A stretch of 64,000 bases of DNA from Lachnospiraceae bacterium (GCA_014804355.1 JAAUZY010000060.1:1-64000); one strand, 5' to 3'. Counted from the stretch's first letter, positions 42,973 through 52,896 are shown. Notes: generated by a model not told the origin, from the sequence alone. Translations and numbers: made by a program.

Positions 42973-44085
42973 TTATCTGTATTCTGCCGTCAACGACTCA
43001 ATTTCATCGCTGATACCGATCACTCGCTTAGACGGTTTATAGTCCGTCTCCGGATATAAGATGCTATGCAGTTCTATCACGTTCTCTTCCAGATCAATCG
43101 GAACGACACAGCTTCCTTTACTGCCTACGTTAACACCGACTCTGTTATCCTCAAAAGGAAATCCGTCGCTGGTGACTACGCTATAACCCGCTACACCGCC
43201 CAATACACTCAAGATATCATTCACGCCGAGAGAAGTCTCCACCTCCGGCAGTATTGCGTTAACCATATCAGTCAACTCGCCTACAGAAGCACGTTTTGCT
43301 TTCTCCATCATAGCCATCAGCACGTCTCTCTGCCGCTCTGCACGTCTGAAATCATCGCCCTTAGTATAGCGTATTCTGCAATAAGCCGTGGCCTGCATGC
43401 CGTTCAGGAGCTGTTTGCCGCTGTGTTCCACCGGTATATAATCCACGTTCAGCTCCTCCGCCATGGTCAGCTGATAATTATTCAAATGTGAGATCTCCGC
43501 ATTCGTGACCTCCATCTCGATGCCACCCAGTGCATTGACCGAATCGATCAATCCGCCGAATCCTACGGTCACATAATCGGTAATATCAAGATCCAGATTG
43601 GCATTCAACATACTGATCGCCTGTTCCGGCCCGCCCTGTGCATATGCCGCATTACATTTGTTGTAAGAATCATTGCCCAGATTCAGGAAAGTATCACGGA
43701 ATACGGATATCAGCTTGATCTCTTTCGTATCCTGATTGATACTCGCAATGATGATCGTATCGCTTCTGTTTCCCTTACCAAGGTCTCCGTTTCTGGAATC
43801 CACGCCGAACAGGGCGATATTATAATATCCTTTGACAGTCTGCTCCGTCTCCTCTGTCTGCTTGATCTCCGCAATCTCTTCATTGATCGTAATCTTTTCC
43901 TTATCGATCGTCTTGCGCTCGACTTCATCCGTCGTAGTTACCACTACATACATGACTCCGACTGCAATAAGGAGCAGACAGACCTCCACGATCAGAAGCG
44001 GAATATTCTTGATTCTGCGTGACTTTTTATCTGTCGGATTCTCATTCTGCTGCTCTTCCTGAGAATCCTGTACCTGCTTGTCCAT
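42973..44085 (-). CDS. LytR-CpsA-Psr (LCP) family glycopolymer transferase
   Basis: 370 aa. Cytoplasmic N-terminus with basic KKSRRIKN, one membrane helix (about 29-50), then the extracellular LCP domain. Hallmarks: NIALFGVDSRNG, RSDTIIIASIN, LISVFRDT, the DFRRAERQRDVL motif whose Arg residues bind the pyrophosphate lipid carrier, and CRIRYTKGD. It would attach teichoic acid or capsule-type polymers to peptidoglycan. GAAGGAG precedes the ATG. Monocistronic. The 239 bases to radA (44086-44324) are AT-rich leader; I see no other feature. Confidence 0.93.
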   Translation of the reverse strand: MDKQVQDSQEEQQNENPTDKKSRRIKNIPLLIVEVCLLLIAVGVMYVVVTTTDEVERKTIDKEKITINEEIAEIKQTEETEQTVKGYYNIALFGVDSRNGDLGKGNRSDTIIIASINQDTKEIKLISVFRDTFLNLGNDSYNKCNAAYAQGGPEQAISMLNANLDLDITDYVTVGFGGLIDSVNALGGIEMEVTNAEISHLNNYQLTMAEELNVDYIPVEHSGKQLLNGMQATAYCRIRYTKGDDFRRAERQRDVLMAMMEKAKRASVGELTDMVNAILPEVETSLGVNDILSVLGGVAGYSVVTSDGFPFEDNRVGVNVGSKGSCVVPIDLEENVIELHSILYPETDYKPSKRVIGISDEIESLTAEYR

Positions 44086-44324
44086 AAGTGACTCCTTCGT
44101 CCGGGTTCACGGTAACACCCCTGTTTATCCCATAAGAACCCATAATTTGTTATCACATATCTATAGCACTATAACATATTTTATATATCCTATCACAAAA
44201 ATCCATATTTGGGTATACAAAAAACATAAAATATTAAATTTATTCATATTTTTGTTACATTTCTGTTACATTTATCCTAAAAAAACCGCGAAAGATCTCA
44301 TTCACTTTCCTAATTTCTATCTTG

Positions 44325-45707
44325 TCAGATCAAATCGATCGCATCCCGCACGGATCTCACTCCGATCATCTTCACTCCCGCTATGGGCTTCACCTGTTCG
44401 ATGCCGGATTTCGGTATAATACAAGTGGTAAATCCCAGCTTGGCAGCTTCCGCTACTCTCTGCCCTACCATGGAAACACCGCGTACCTCGCCGCTTAATC
44501 CGATCTCTCCGAAGGCAATGGTCCTATCGTCGATCACGCGGTTCTTGAAACTGGATACAATCGCCATGGCTATTCCCAGATCGATGGCCGGCTCTACGAT
44601 ACGGATTCCGCCGGTCAGATTCACATAGGCGTCGCAGTCGGACATCTGAAGATTCAGCCTTTTCTCCAATACCGCCATCAGAAGATTTACCCTGTTAAAA
44701 TCCGTGCCGATGGCCTGTCTCCTCGGAATGCCGAAATTACTGTGGCATACCAGCGCCTGAATCTCTAAAAGAATCGGTCTTGTCCCTTCCATGGAACATG
44801 ACACGACGGAGCCGCTTGCACCCTCCGGTCTGCCGCTCAACATAAACTCCGAAGGATTTTTGACCTCAATCAGTCCTTCCTCCTTCATCTCAAACACACC
44901 GATCTCATTGGTGGATCCGAAACGGTTCTTCACTCCGCGCAGAATGCGGTAGGAAGCATGTCTGTCTCCCTCGAAATAGAGCACCGTATCCACCATATGC
45001 TCCAGCACTCTCGGACCCGCTACCGTTCCCTCTTTCGTCACATGTCCCACGATAAAGACGGATACGTTAAGTCCTTTGGCAAGCTGTAACAGAATATTTG
45101 TGGATTCCCGCACCTGCGACACACTTCCGGGTGCGGACGATATTTCCTCATGATACATTGTCTGGATAGAATCGATAATCGTGATATCGGGCATGACACT
45201 GCGGATCGTCCGCTCCACGACTTCAAGACTCGTCTCACACAGCAAGAGCAGATTGTCCGAGAAATCTCCCAGCCTGTTGGCCCTTAACTTGATCTGCCGC
45301 AGGGATTCCTCCCCGGAAATATACAGAACCTTCCTCCCGTCAGCCGCCATCATCCGGCATACCTGCAATAGCAGCGTGGATTTACCGATACCGGGATCGC
45401 CTCCCACCAACGTAAGCGAGCCGGGCACGATACCGCCGCCCAGCACTCTGTCCAGTTCCGCTATGCGGGTTTGCATACGTTCTTCTTCCTGTATGCTCAC
45501 CTCCGACAGATTAGAAGGCTCCGCCGCCTTTACGCCACGCACCGCACCGCCTCCGATGCCGCGGGATGCGCCGCCGGTTCTTGCCGGTACCTTCTCCTCC
45601 ACCATACTGTTCCACTCTTTGCAGGCGGGACACTGTCCGACCCACTTAGAAGATTCATGTCCGCAATTCTGACAGTAAAACACTGTCCCTGTCTTGCTCT
45701 TAGCCAT
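44325..45707 (-). CDS. radA: DNA repair protein RadA
   Basis: 460 aa, standard length. N-terminal C4 zinc finger (CQNCGHESSKWVGQCPAC), Walker A GGDPGIGKST at about residue 100, the RadA-specific KNRFGSTNEIGVFEM motif, and a C-terminal Lon-like domain (PAIDLGIAMAIVSSFKNR). It promotes branch migration in recombinational repair. It overlaps the upstream hypothetical gene by eight bases. The order clpC - hypothetical - radA keeps the clpC-radA linkage known from Bacillus. Confidence 0.97.
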   Translation of the reverse strand: MAKSKTGTVFYCQNCGHESSKWVGQCPACKEWNSMVEEKVPARTGGASRGIGGGAVRGVKAAEPSNLSEVSIQEEERMQTRIAELDRVLGGGIVPGSLTLVGGDPGIGKSTLLLQVCRMMAADGRKVLYISGEESLRQIKLRANRLGDFSDNLLLLCETSLEVVERTIRSVMPDITIIDSIQTMYHEEISSAPGSVSQVRESTNILLQLAKGLNVSVFIVGHVTKEGTVAGPRVLEHMVDTVLYFEGDRHASYRILRGVKNRFGSTNEIGVFEMKEEGLIEVKNPSEFMLSGRPEGASGSVVSCSMEGTRPILLEIQALVCHSNFGIPRRQAIGTDFNRVNLLMAVLEKRLNLQMSDCDAYVNLTGGIRIVEPAIDLGIAMAIVSSFKNRVIDDRTIAFGEIGLSGEVRGVSMVGQRVAEAAKLGFTTCIIPKSGIEQVKPIAGVKMIGVRSVRDAIDLI

Positions 45708-46116
45708 TCTTCACAATCTTAACCGCGATCTCACCTGCATGCTCCAGCTCCACGCTGATGCTCAGCTTGCCGCTCAAGTTCGTCTTCATCTTACCGATAT
45801 TCGTATCCCCTACGGTAACGCTGTACTCCGTATCCTCTTCCAGTCCGACGGTGATCTGTGTATCCTCGTCTGCCTCCACGGTGAAAGTAACGCCGTCCTC
45901 CGTCTCCTTAAAATCGATCACGCTCGTTCCGGGCTGTGACTCATAGGCGAACATGCCGTTCTTCTCCAGTTTCGTCAGTTCCTTATAAGTCTTAACCTTA
46001 TATAAGTCACCGCCGTGTTCGTAATTCTCCAGCTTTGCTTTCGTCTCCAGCTTATAATTGCCGAAGCTGATCGCTCCGTTCTCCTCTGTTCGCAGTAATT
46101 CCTCTACTACAGCCAT
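45700..46116 (-). CDS. Conserved hypothetical protein between clpC and radA
   Basis: 138 aa, soluble, strongly acidic, beta-rich. Starts MAVVEELLRTEENGAISFGN; contains YKVKTYKELTKLEKNGMFAYES. Homologues with nearly this wording occur in Lachnospiraceae and have sometimes been labelled endosialidase, without evidence that I know of. AGGAGGAG precedes the ATG. Its fixed place between clpC and radA suggests a housekeeping or stress role; not testable here. Confidence 0.75.
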   Translation of the reverse strand: MAVVEELLRTEENGAISFGNYKLETKAKLENYEHGGDLYKVKTYKELTKLEKNGMFAYESQPGTSVIDFKETEDGVTFTVEADEDTQITVGLEEDTEYSVTVGDTNIGKMKTNLSGKLSISVELEHAGEIAVKIVKNG

Positions 46117-46143
46117 TGTCTTCTCCTCCTAAGTCCTTGCCTT

Positions 46144-48594
46144 TTATTTATCATCGCGTACGGTAAATACGATTTTCTTATTCTTAAGCCCGGCCGAAAC
46201 CCGATCGCCCTGTTTGACACTGCCCCGAAGTATCTCTTCCGCCAGTGCGTCCTCGATCTCCGACTGTATGGCACGCTTCATGGGTCTTGCGCCCATCTTG
46301 GCATCCATATGCTTCTCGATCAGCCAATCCTTGACGGACGGTGTAATGACAAGCTCGATCTCCATCTGCTCTCTGCACCGTTTCACCAGATTCTGCGCAA
46401 GCAGTGTGACGATCTTCTTCATATCCTCTCTCTGCAGCGGATGGAATACCATGATCTCATCAATACGATTGATGAATTCCGGTTTGAAAAGACGCTTCAC
46501 CTCTTCCATCACACCCGACTTCATCTTATCATAATCCTGCTCTTTCGTCGTCTGTGCACCAAAACCGAGATTCTTAGGATCAATGATCCTCTGTGCTCCC
46601 GCATTGGAAGTCATAATCAGGATAGTGTTCTTGAAGCTGACCTTCCTGCCCTTGGAATCGGTGATATGTCCGTCATCCAATACCTGCAAAAGCACATTGA
46701 ATACATCCGGATGTGCCTTCTCGATTTCATCGAAAAGTACGACAGAATACGGATTTCTCCGCACCTTCTCCGACAACTGACCGCCATCCTCAAAGCCCAC
46801 GTATCCCGGCGGCGAGCCAATCATCTTGGACACGGAATGCCCTTCCATATATTCCGACATATCTACACGGATCAACGCATTTTCCGAACCAAACATCGCT
46901 TCCGCCAGCGCCTTGCTTAACTCCGTCTTGCCCACGCCTGTAGGTCCCAGAAACAGGAATGAACCGATGGGGCGGTTGGGGTCCTGCAGCCCTACCCGTC
47001 CTCTTCTCATTGCCTTGGCGACAGCTGTCACTGCTTCCTCCTGTCCGATCACACGCTTGTGCAATATGGACTCCAGCTTTAACAGACGCTCACTCTCTTT
47101 CTCGGCCAGCTTCTTTACCGGAATCTTCGTCCAGAGCGCCACTACCTCCGCGATCTCATTCTCACCCACCACATAGGTGCGCTTCGCTTCTTCCTTCTCC
47201 ATGCGCTTGATGATCCGGTCATACTTCCTGATACAATCACTCTGCTTCTTCTTCAGCTCCGCCGCCTGCGTGAAAGCCTCCATGCGGATGGAACGCTCGA
47301 TCTGCAGATCGATCTTCTTGATCTCCTCCGAAAGTTCCCGCAGCTTATCCGGTTGTCCGGTCACGTTAAGACGCACAGCAGCAGCCGCCTCATCGATCAG
47401 ATCGATGGCTTTATCCGGCAGATTCCGGTCATTAATATATCTGTTGGAAAGCGCTACCGCAGCGCTGATCGCCTCCCCAGTAATCGTGACACGGTGGTGC
47501 TCCTCATATTTATGGGCGACACCCCGGAGGATGTTTTCAGCTTCCTCCACGGTAGGTTCCTCCACCGTCACAGGCTGGAATCTCCGTTCCAATGCCGCAT
47601 CTTTCTCCACATATTTACGATACTCCGCGATCGTGGTAGCCCCGATTAACTGAATCTCTCCCCTGGCCAGAGAAGGCTTCAGTATATTAGAGGCATCGAT
47701 AGCGCCCTCCGCGCCGCCCGCGCCGATGATCGTATGCATCTCATCGAGGAAAAGAACCACATTGCCATCCTCGATCACTTCCCGTATGACCTTCTTGATC
47801 CTCTCCTCAAATTCTCCTCTGTATTTACTTCCGGCTACCATACCGGACAAATCCAGTGTCAGTACCCTTTTATTCTGTACGGTAAAAGGCACGTCGCCTG
47901 TAACGATCCGTGCCGCCAATCCTTCTACCACGGCAGTCTTTCCTACGCCCGGTTCTCCAATCAGACAAGGATTGTTCTTGGTTCTGCGGCTTAAGATCTG
48001 AATCACCCGGGTAATCTCTTCTTCCCTGCCGATCACGGGGTCCAGCTTACCTTCTCTCGCCAGCGCCGTCAGATCACGGCTGTACTGATCCAACGTAGAA
48101 GTCGAGCCCTTCTTTTTGCCCTGCTTCTTCCCCAGATCTTCCTTATACAAAGCGCCGTCCTCGCCCATTGCCACCAGCACATCCACATACAGTTTCTGCA
48201 CGGAGATACCCATGGTGTTAAGCAGTCTGACCGCCACGTTCTCTCCCTCTTTTAACAGTGCCAGCAGAATATGCTCTGTGCCCGTCTTATCGCTGTGAAA
48301 ACGCTCCGCCTGCCTATGGGCTTCGTCCAGAATGCTCTGCGCCCGCGGAGAATAGCCGTCCCGCTCTGAAATCAGAACAGAACTCTCAGGCGCAATCAGA
48401 TCCTTGATCATCTCTTTCAACTGCACCACATCCACGCCGTTATTTTGTAAAACCGTGGCTGCAACCCCCGTATTCTCTCGCAGCAGGCCTAACAGGATAT
48501 GTTCGCTTCCCACATAGCTCTGCCTCAGACTTCTGGCTGCCCTCTCCGCAAGCATTAAAGCGGCTTTCGCCTTATCTGTAAATTGTGGCTGCAT
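46144..48594 (-). CDS. clpC: ATP-dependent Clp protease ATPase ClpC
   Basis: 816 aa HSP100 unfoldase. Two N-terminal Clp repeats (FTDKAKAALMLAERAARSL..., YSPRAQSILDEAHRQA), first AAA+ module (GEPGVGKTAVVEGL, VLFLDEMHTIIGAG), a UVR-like coiled middle region (DLQIERSIRMEAFTQAAELKKKQ), second AAA+ module (GPTGVGKTELSKAL, VVLFDEIEKAHPDV) and the ClpP-binding loop region. It feeds proteins to ClpP. The usual ctsR-mcsA-mcsB genes are not upstream; a GntR regulator gene is, overlapping as TGATG. Confidence 0.97.
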   Translation of the reverse strand: MQPQFTDKAKAALMLAERAARSLRQSYVGSEHILLGLLRENTGVAATVLQNNGVDVVQLKEMIKDLIAPESSVLISERDGYSPRAQSILDEAHRQAERFHSDKTGTEHILLALLKEGENVAVRLLNTMGISVQKLYVDVLVAMGEDGALYKEDLGKKQGKKKGSTSTLDQYSRDLTALAREGKLDPVIGREEEITRVIQILSRRTKNNPCLIGEPGVGKTAVVEGLAARIVTGDVPFTVQNKRVLTLDLSGMVAGSKYRGEFEERIKKVIREVIEDGNVVLFLDEMHTIIGAGGAEGAIDASNILKPSLARGEIQLIGATTIAEYRKYVEKDAALERRFQPVTVEEPTVEEAENILRGVAHKYEEHHRVTITGEAISAAVALSNRYINDRNLPDKAIDLIDEAAAAVRLNVTGQPDKLRELSEEIKKIDLQIERSIRMEAFTQAAELKKKQSDCIRKYDRIIKRMEKEEAKRTYVVGENEIAEVVALWTKIPVKKLAEKESERLLKLESILHKRVIGQEEAVTAVAKAMRRGRVGLQDPNRPIGSFLFLGPTGVGKTELSKALAEAMFGSENALIRVDMSEYMEGHSVSKMIGSPPGYVGFEDGGQLSEKVRRNPYSVVLFDEIEKAHPDVFNVLLQVLDDGHITDSKGRKVSFKNTILIMTSNAGAQRIIDPKNLGFGAQTTKEQDYDKMKSGVMEEVKRLFKPEFINRIDEIMVFHPLQREDMKKIVTLLAQNLVKRCREQMEIELVITPSVKDWLIEKHMDAKMGARPMKRAIQSEIEDALAEEILRGSVKQGDRVSAGLKNKKIVFTVRDDK

Positions 48595-48977
48595 CAGTAA
48601 TCCATTCCTTTCCCATAGTCTTCATATATTTCATCTATAAGAGCATGTACTTCTTCTCTGGAAATATTCTTACAACTTGCTTTCGCCAGCGTCACCTGCA
48701 ATTCCCTGCGCACCTCGTCAAGCGCCTGCATCCTGTTGATGTCGATCGCGATCATGGCGCCTCTCCTGCGGTCTACCTTCACGTATCCCTCCTGTTTCAG
48801 CACGGTATACGCTTTGTTGACCGTATGCATATTGATACCGATAGTATCCGCCAGTTGTCTGACGGAAGGGAGCATATCCCCTTCCTGAAACTGCGCCGTA
48901 GCAATTCCTAAGATGATCTGGTTGCGCAGCTGCATATATATAGCTTCATCACTGTTAAAATCTATCTCAATGAACAT
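48594..48977 (-). CDS. GntR family regulator (YtrA-like)
   Basis: 127 aa, the short YtrA-type GntR. Winged helix-turn-helix in residues 1-75 (IYMQLRNQIILGIATAQFQEGDMLPSVRQLADTIGINMHTVNKAY), then a helical tail of about 50 residues with no ligand domain. YtrA regulators often control ABC transporters, but here the gene is translationally coupled to clpC in the position that CtsR occupies in Bacillus. It may control the clpC-radA operon; that is inference. Confidence 0.9.
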   Translation of the reverse strand: MFIEIDFNSDEAIYMQLRNQIILGIATAQFQEGDMLPSVRQLADTIGINMHTVNKAYTVLKQEGYVKVDRRRGAMIAIDINRMQALDEVRRELQVTLAKASCKNISREEVHALIDEIYEDYGKGMDY

Positions 48978-48991
48978 TCATTCTCCTACCA

Positions 48992-50386
48992 TCATTCCCT
49001 GTCGTCCATACTTAAGAACTCAAACTCGAATTCATCATCATCCAGCAGAAAATTCTTCGTCTTACGCTTGGGGGCGTTTGCTGCCGCAGTCTCTTCCTCT
49101 CTCTCGTCGCGTGCCTGCCGTCTGCGTGCCTGACGTTGTTCTGTCTCAGCATCCTCCTCGTCCTCCGAACGCCTTCTGCGTCTGCTGGACGGCTCTTCCG
49201 CTTCCTGCGAACGCCGTCTGCGAGGCAACTCTTCATCCTCTCTCGCTTCCCGTCTTCCGCTACGCGCCGTCCTTGCATCCGTCTGAGAGTCACGCCTTCT
49301 CTCCTGCGGCGCTTCATCTTCCTCCGCACGCTGTCTGCGTCTGGACATTCCTTCCGTCTCCGGTTCTTCCTCGTCCTCTTCGTCGTCCTCATAATCCTCG
49401 TAATACACATCACGCAGCTTCAACGCCATAATGATCACCGCGATGATCAGCAACACGGCCAGAACCACCAGCGCGACAATCGCGATCCGCTGCTTTACAA
49501 GCGTCTTCGCTTCCTCCTCCGTATCCTCCGGCTGCATATTCGCCGCTGCCAATATCTGATCTACTCTCTTCTTATCACTGCCACCCTGTGTGTGATCATA
49601 CAAATACCACGCATAGGAACCGTCCGGCTCCGATTCATAGATCAACTCGTAGTCATTATTCACGGGACGCTGTGTCTCCTGCGGCTGTTCCGGTTCCTGC
49701 GGCTGCTCCTCCTCTTCTGATACGGGAACCATATCTCCCAATGTCAGAAGATCCGAGCGGATAAACCCTGTCTTCTCCACGTTACCGGTTCCGGTAAAAG
49801 TAACGTAATACCAGTCTTTACCGTCACTTCCCTCGGACTTTCCGCTGATAACTACCTGTGCATTTTCAGTCAGTCTGTCTACTACCGTATCGTTTGTGGA
49901 CGGCGCCGATCTTACCTTGATCGCTTCCACGTGAACAGATGCATACTGTGCATCCATGGGCTCATGAGGCTGTACCGTCGCGCCCGACGGTGTCTGCCCG
50001 TCACCGGACGCTGTACCGGCATCACCAGTGTCATTCGAAGCCGCGTTCTGAGAAGAACTATCGCCGGCCTCCTTGTCGATCATATCCGCCCGAATATACC
50101 CTGTCTTATTTGCGTCGATGGCTACCTGATACCACAGTGCGCCGGCGGAATCCTGTGCTTCCTCCCGGATCGAAACCTTCGCGCCTCTTGAGGCGCTGCC
50201 GATGACTTCGCTTGTCGCGTCCGCTTTCTCACGTATCTTAACGGAATCCACTTTAACCGTGCCCGTGGAATCCGCCAGACTGATCAGCGGATGGCACCAT
50301 AATATGGAGACAATGCCGGCTACCGCCACCATCCCCCGCAGGATGCGCCCACAGATCGCTCTGATATCTCTTCTGTTCTGTGCCAT
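48992..50386 (-). CDS. SH3b-domain membrane protein with long charged tail
   Basis: 464 aa from ATG 50386 (MAQNRRDIRAIC), which follows GGGAG; the track start at 50449 overlaps the upstream gene. A signal-like helix (about 17-36) is followed by two bacterial SH3 domains (VDSVKIREKADATSEVIGSAS; VEAIKVRSAPSTNDTVVDRLT), each closing with TGYIR/TGFIR, then an acidic Pro/Gln linker, a second membrane helix (IAIVALVVLAVLLIIAVIIMALKL) and a 140-residue Arg/Glu-rich disordered cytoplasmic tail. SH3b domains usually bind peptidoglycan, so it may couple wall and cytoplasm. Confidence 0.85.
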   Translation of the reverse strand: MAQNRRDIRAICGRILRGMVAVAGIVSILWCHPLISLADSTGTVKVDSVKIREKADATSEVIGSASRGAKVSIREEAQDSAGALWYQVAIDANKTGYIRADMIDKEAGDSSSQNAASNDTGDAGTASGDGQTPSGATVQPHEPMDAQYASVHVEAIKVRSAPSTNDTVVDRLTENAQVVISGKSEGSDGKDWYYVTFTGTGNVEKTGFIRSDLLTLGDMVPVSEEEEQPQEPEQPQETQRPVNNDYELIYESEPDGSYAWYLYDHTQGGSDKKRVDQILAAANMQPEDTEEEAKTLVKQRIAIVALVVLAVLLIIAVIIMALKLRDVYYEDYEDDEEDEEEPETEGMSRRRQRAEEDEAPQERRRDSQTDARTARSGRREAREDEELPRRRRSQEAEEPSSRRRRRSEDEEDAETEQRQARRRQARDEREEETAAANAPKRKTKNFLLDDDEFEFEFLSMDDRE

Positions 50387-50411
50387 ATCTTTTCTCCCTT
50401 TGTCTGTCTTA

Positions 50412-50900
50412 CTACTGTTCTCTTGTAAACCGCTTAGAGCCTTCCTCACCCTTAGGTCTCTCTGCGCTGAAACCGGACAGATTAATATTTCTGGAAGCTC
50501 TCGTTTTCTCCTCTATAGCTCTGTGATATGCCGTCTCACACTTAGCGCAGTATTTTCCGAAACGAATCGCCGACCCGCAGATCTCACAAGTCAGAAATAC
50601 ATTGGAATTAGGCGCGATCTCCAGCCTTTCTTCCTTAAGCATATCCCTGATTGCCTTCTGCGACACTCCCGTAGCATCAGATGCCTGCGCGGCCGTCGCG
50701 CCCGCATGCTTCTCGATATAATTGCGCACTTTACCATAATCGTCGTACTCCTGATAATTGCAATCCTCGCACCGGAACTCTCCGCACCCTTTATAAACCA
50801 TGACCCCGCCGCATTCCCGGCATATCGTAGGTCTGTTATAATTCTGCAGGTCCAGCAGCTCCCTTCTGAGATTTTCAGCCTTTTCCTCCCTACTGCTCAT
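50412..50900 (-). CDS. Zinc-ribbon and helix-turn-helix protein
   Basis: 162 aa. First zinc ribbon CRECGGVMVYKGCGEFRCEDC at about 27-47, a helix-turn-helix-like stretch (GATAAQASDATGVSQKAIRDMLKEERL), then a second zinc ribbon (CEICGSAIRFGKYCAKC). This layout recalls flagellar-operon regulators such as YvyF but I cannot confirm the family. It lies 32 bases after purD and 25 before the SH3b gene, on the same strand, so is probably co-transcribed. Confidence 0.75.
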   Translation of the reverse strand: MSSREEKAENLRRELLDLQNYNRPTICRECGGVMVYKGCGEFRCEDCNYQEYDDYGKVRNYIEKHAGATAAQASDATGVSQKAIRDMLKEERLEIAPNSNVFLTCEICGSAIRFGKYCAKCETAYHRAIEEKTRASRNINLSGFSAERPKGEEGSKRFTREQ

Positions 50901-50932
50901 GGAAATACTCCTCTCCCTTCTTTTACACCCCT

Positions 50933-52204
50933 TTATGCTTCATCAATGGCTTTGCCGATATCGTTCCTCATATATTTGTTATCGAAGCTGATCCATTTGG
51001 TTGCTTCATAGGCGTTGGCACGCGCTTCTTTCAGATCCTTCCCCTTCGCGGTAACACCCAGCACGCGCCCACCGTTAGTCACGATTCCCTGTTCTGTCTG
51101 TTTCGTTCCCGCATGGAAACAGTAATAATCGTCACTGCCGACAAACCGCTCCAACCCATTGATCAAAAATCCCTTCTCATAGGAAACCGGATACCCTTCG
51201 GATGCCAGCACAACACAGACCGCCGCATTATCCTCGAACTGCAGGTCGATCTGATCCAGCGTGCCGTCAATACACGCCTCAGCAACCTCAATAATATCGT
51301 TTTTCATGCGCGGCAGCACCACCTGCGCCTCGGGATCTCCGAATCTGGCATTATATTCCAGCACACGGGGCCCGTCCTGCGTCAGCATCAGCCCGAAGAA
51401 GATTACTCCGTGGAAAGGCCGTCCCTCCGCCGCCATGGCATCCACCGTCGCCTGATAAATATGTTCCTTGCAGAAAGCATCCACTTCTTCCGTATAGAAG
51501 GGACTCGGAGAGAATGTACCCATACCGCCCGTATTGAGTCCTCGGTCACCGTCCTGTGCCCGTTTGTGATCCTGCGCTGAGGACATGATCCTGATTGTCC
51601 TGCCGTCTACAAAGGAAAGTACGGAAACTTCTCGTCCCGTCATGAATTCCTCTATGACCATGCGGTTGCCTGCCGCACCGAACTTCTTATCCTCCATGAT
51701 CGTTCTGACGCCTTCCTTTGCCTCCTCCAAAGTCTGGCAAATCAGTACGCCCTTACCCAGAGCCAGCCCGTCGGCTTTCAGAACTACAGGCATCTTCGCT
51801 GTTTCCAGATAGACCAGAGCCGCCTGCGGATCGTCAAAATTCTCATATGCCGCCGTAGGAATATTATATTTTTTCATCAAATCCTTGGAAAATGCCTTGC
51901 TTCCCTCTAAGATCGCCGCATTCTTCCTCGGTCCGAAGACGCGCAGTCCCGCCGCCTCCATCTCATCCACCAGGCCGCCTACTAACGGATCATCCATGCC
52001 GACGATGGTCAGGTCGATAGCCTGCTCCTTGGCAAACTCCACGATCTTATCAAATTCCATGGCGCCGATGGGCACACACTCCGCAATCTGTCCGATGCCC
52101 GCGTTCCCCGGCGTACAGTAGATCTTATCCACCCTCGGACTCTTCGCCACGCTGGCAGCTATCGCATGTTCCCTGCCGCCGCTTCCTACGATTAATACTT
52201 TCAT
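50933..52204 (-). CDS. purD: Phosphoribosylamine-glycine ligase PurD
   Basis: 423 aa, standard. ATP-grasp enzyme joining phosphoribosylamine and glycine in purine synthesis. N-terminal VLIVGSGGREHAIAASVAKS, VVLKADGLALGKGVLI, REVSVLSFVDG and the ATP-grasp EYNARFGDPEAQVVLPRM are all present. It ends the purE-purM-purN-purD order, 47 bases after purN. Confidence 0.97.
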   Translation of the reverse strand: MKVLIVGSGGREHAIAASVAKSPRVDKIYCTPGNAGIGQIAECVPIGAMEFDKIVEFAKEQAIDLTIVGMDDPLVGGLVDEMEAAGLRVFGPRKNAAILEGSKAFSKDLMKKYNIPTAAYENFDDPQAALVYLETAKMPVVLKADGLALGKGVLICQTLEEAKEGVRTIMEDKKFGAAGNRMVIEEFMTGREVSVLSFVDGRTIRIMSSAQDHKRAQDGDRGLNTGGMGTFSPSPFYTEEVDAFCKEHIYQATVDAMAAEGRPFHGVIFFGLMLTQDGPRVLEYNARFGDPEAQVVLPRMKNDIIEVAEACIDGTLDQIDLQFEDNAAVCVVLASEGYPVSYEKGFLINGLERFVGSDDYYCFHAGTKQTEQGIVTNGGRVLGVTAKGKDLKEARANAYEATKWISFDNKYMRNDIGKAIDEA

Positions 52205-52251
52205 CTTGATATCCTATGCCTTTCCGATTTATCTGCATTGTACGCGGCACA

Positions 52252-52878
52252 TCACTCCGCGATCTGTACCCGTCCGTCAACAACCGTCACCGCACCCGCG
52301 GCAATCAGCGCCAGACTCCAGGGCAGAATCACCCACTCCGCCTCTTCCATCACACGCTGCTGCAGAGTCTCCGGCGTGTCTCTCTGTAAGACCTGCACCG
52401 CCTTCTGCATGATGATCGGTCCCGTGTCCGTGCCCTCATCCACGAAATGCACCGTGGCGCCGGTTACTTTCACGCCCCGCTCCAACACCGCCTCATGTAC
52501 TTTCAGTCCGTAATACCCCTTACCGCAGAAGGAGGGGATAAGAGACGGATGAATGTTAATGATCTTGTTCTCGTATTCTTTAATCAGCTGCGGCGGGAGC
52601 ACTACCAGAAATCCTGCCAGCACGATCAGATCCGGGCTGACCTCGTCTACCGCCTTATGCAGCGCTTCATTGAACTGTTCCCGATCCGGATAATCATGGG
52701 GAGAAACGCAGATTCCTTCGATCCCTGCCTGCTTTGCGCGTTCCAGTGCGTAAGCATTCCTGTTATTGCTGATTACACGCAGAATCTCTACATTTGGAAT
52801 TGATCCTGCATGCACACCGTCAATGATCGCCTGTAAATTCGTGCCGCCTCCGGACACACATACCACTATCTTGAGCAT
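52252..52878 (-). CDS. purN: Phosphoribosylglycinamide formyltransferase PurN
   Basis: 208 aa. Uses 10-formyl-tetrahydrofolate to formylate GAR. Start VVCVSGGGTNLQAIIDG, then the catalytic site NIHPSLIPSFCGKGYYG and TGATVHFVDEGTDTGPII. Starts 18 bases after purM. Complete, nothing unusual. Confidence 0.97.
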   Translation of the reverse strand: MLKIVVCVSGGGTNLQAIIDGVHAGSIPNVEILRVISNNRNAYALERAKQAGIEGICVSPHDYPDREQFNEALHKAVDEVSPDLIVLAGFLVVLPPQLIKEYENKIINIHPSLIPSFCGKGYYGLKVHEAVLERGVKVTGATVHFVDEGTDTGPIIMQKAVQVLQRDTPETLQQRVMEEAEWVILPWSLALIAAGAVTVVDGRVQIAE

Positions 52879-52896
52879 CGCTTTTGCCTCTTTTCC

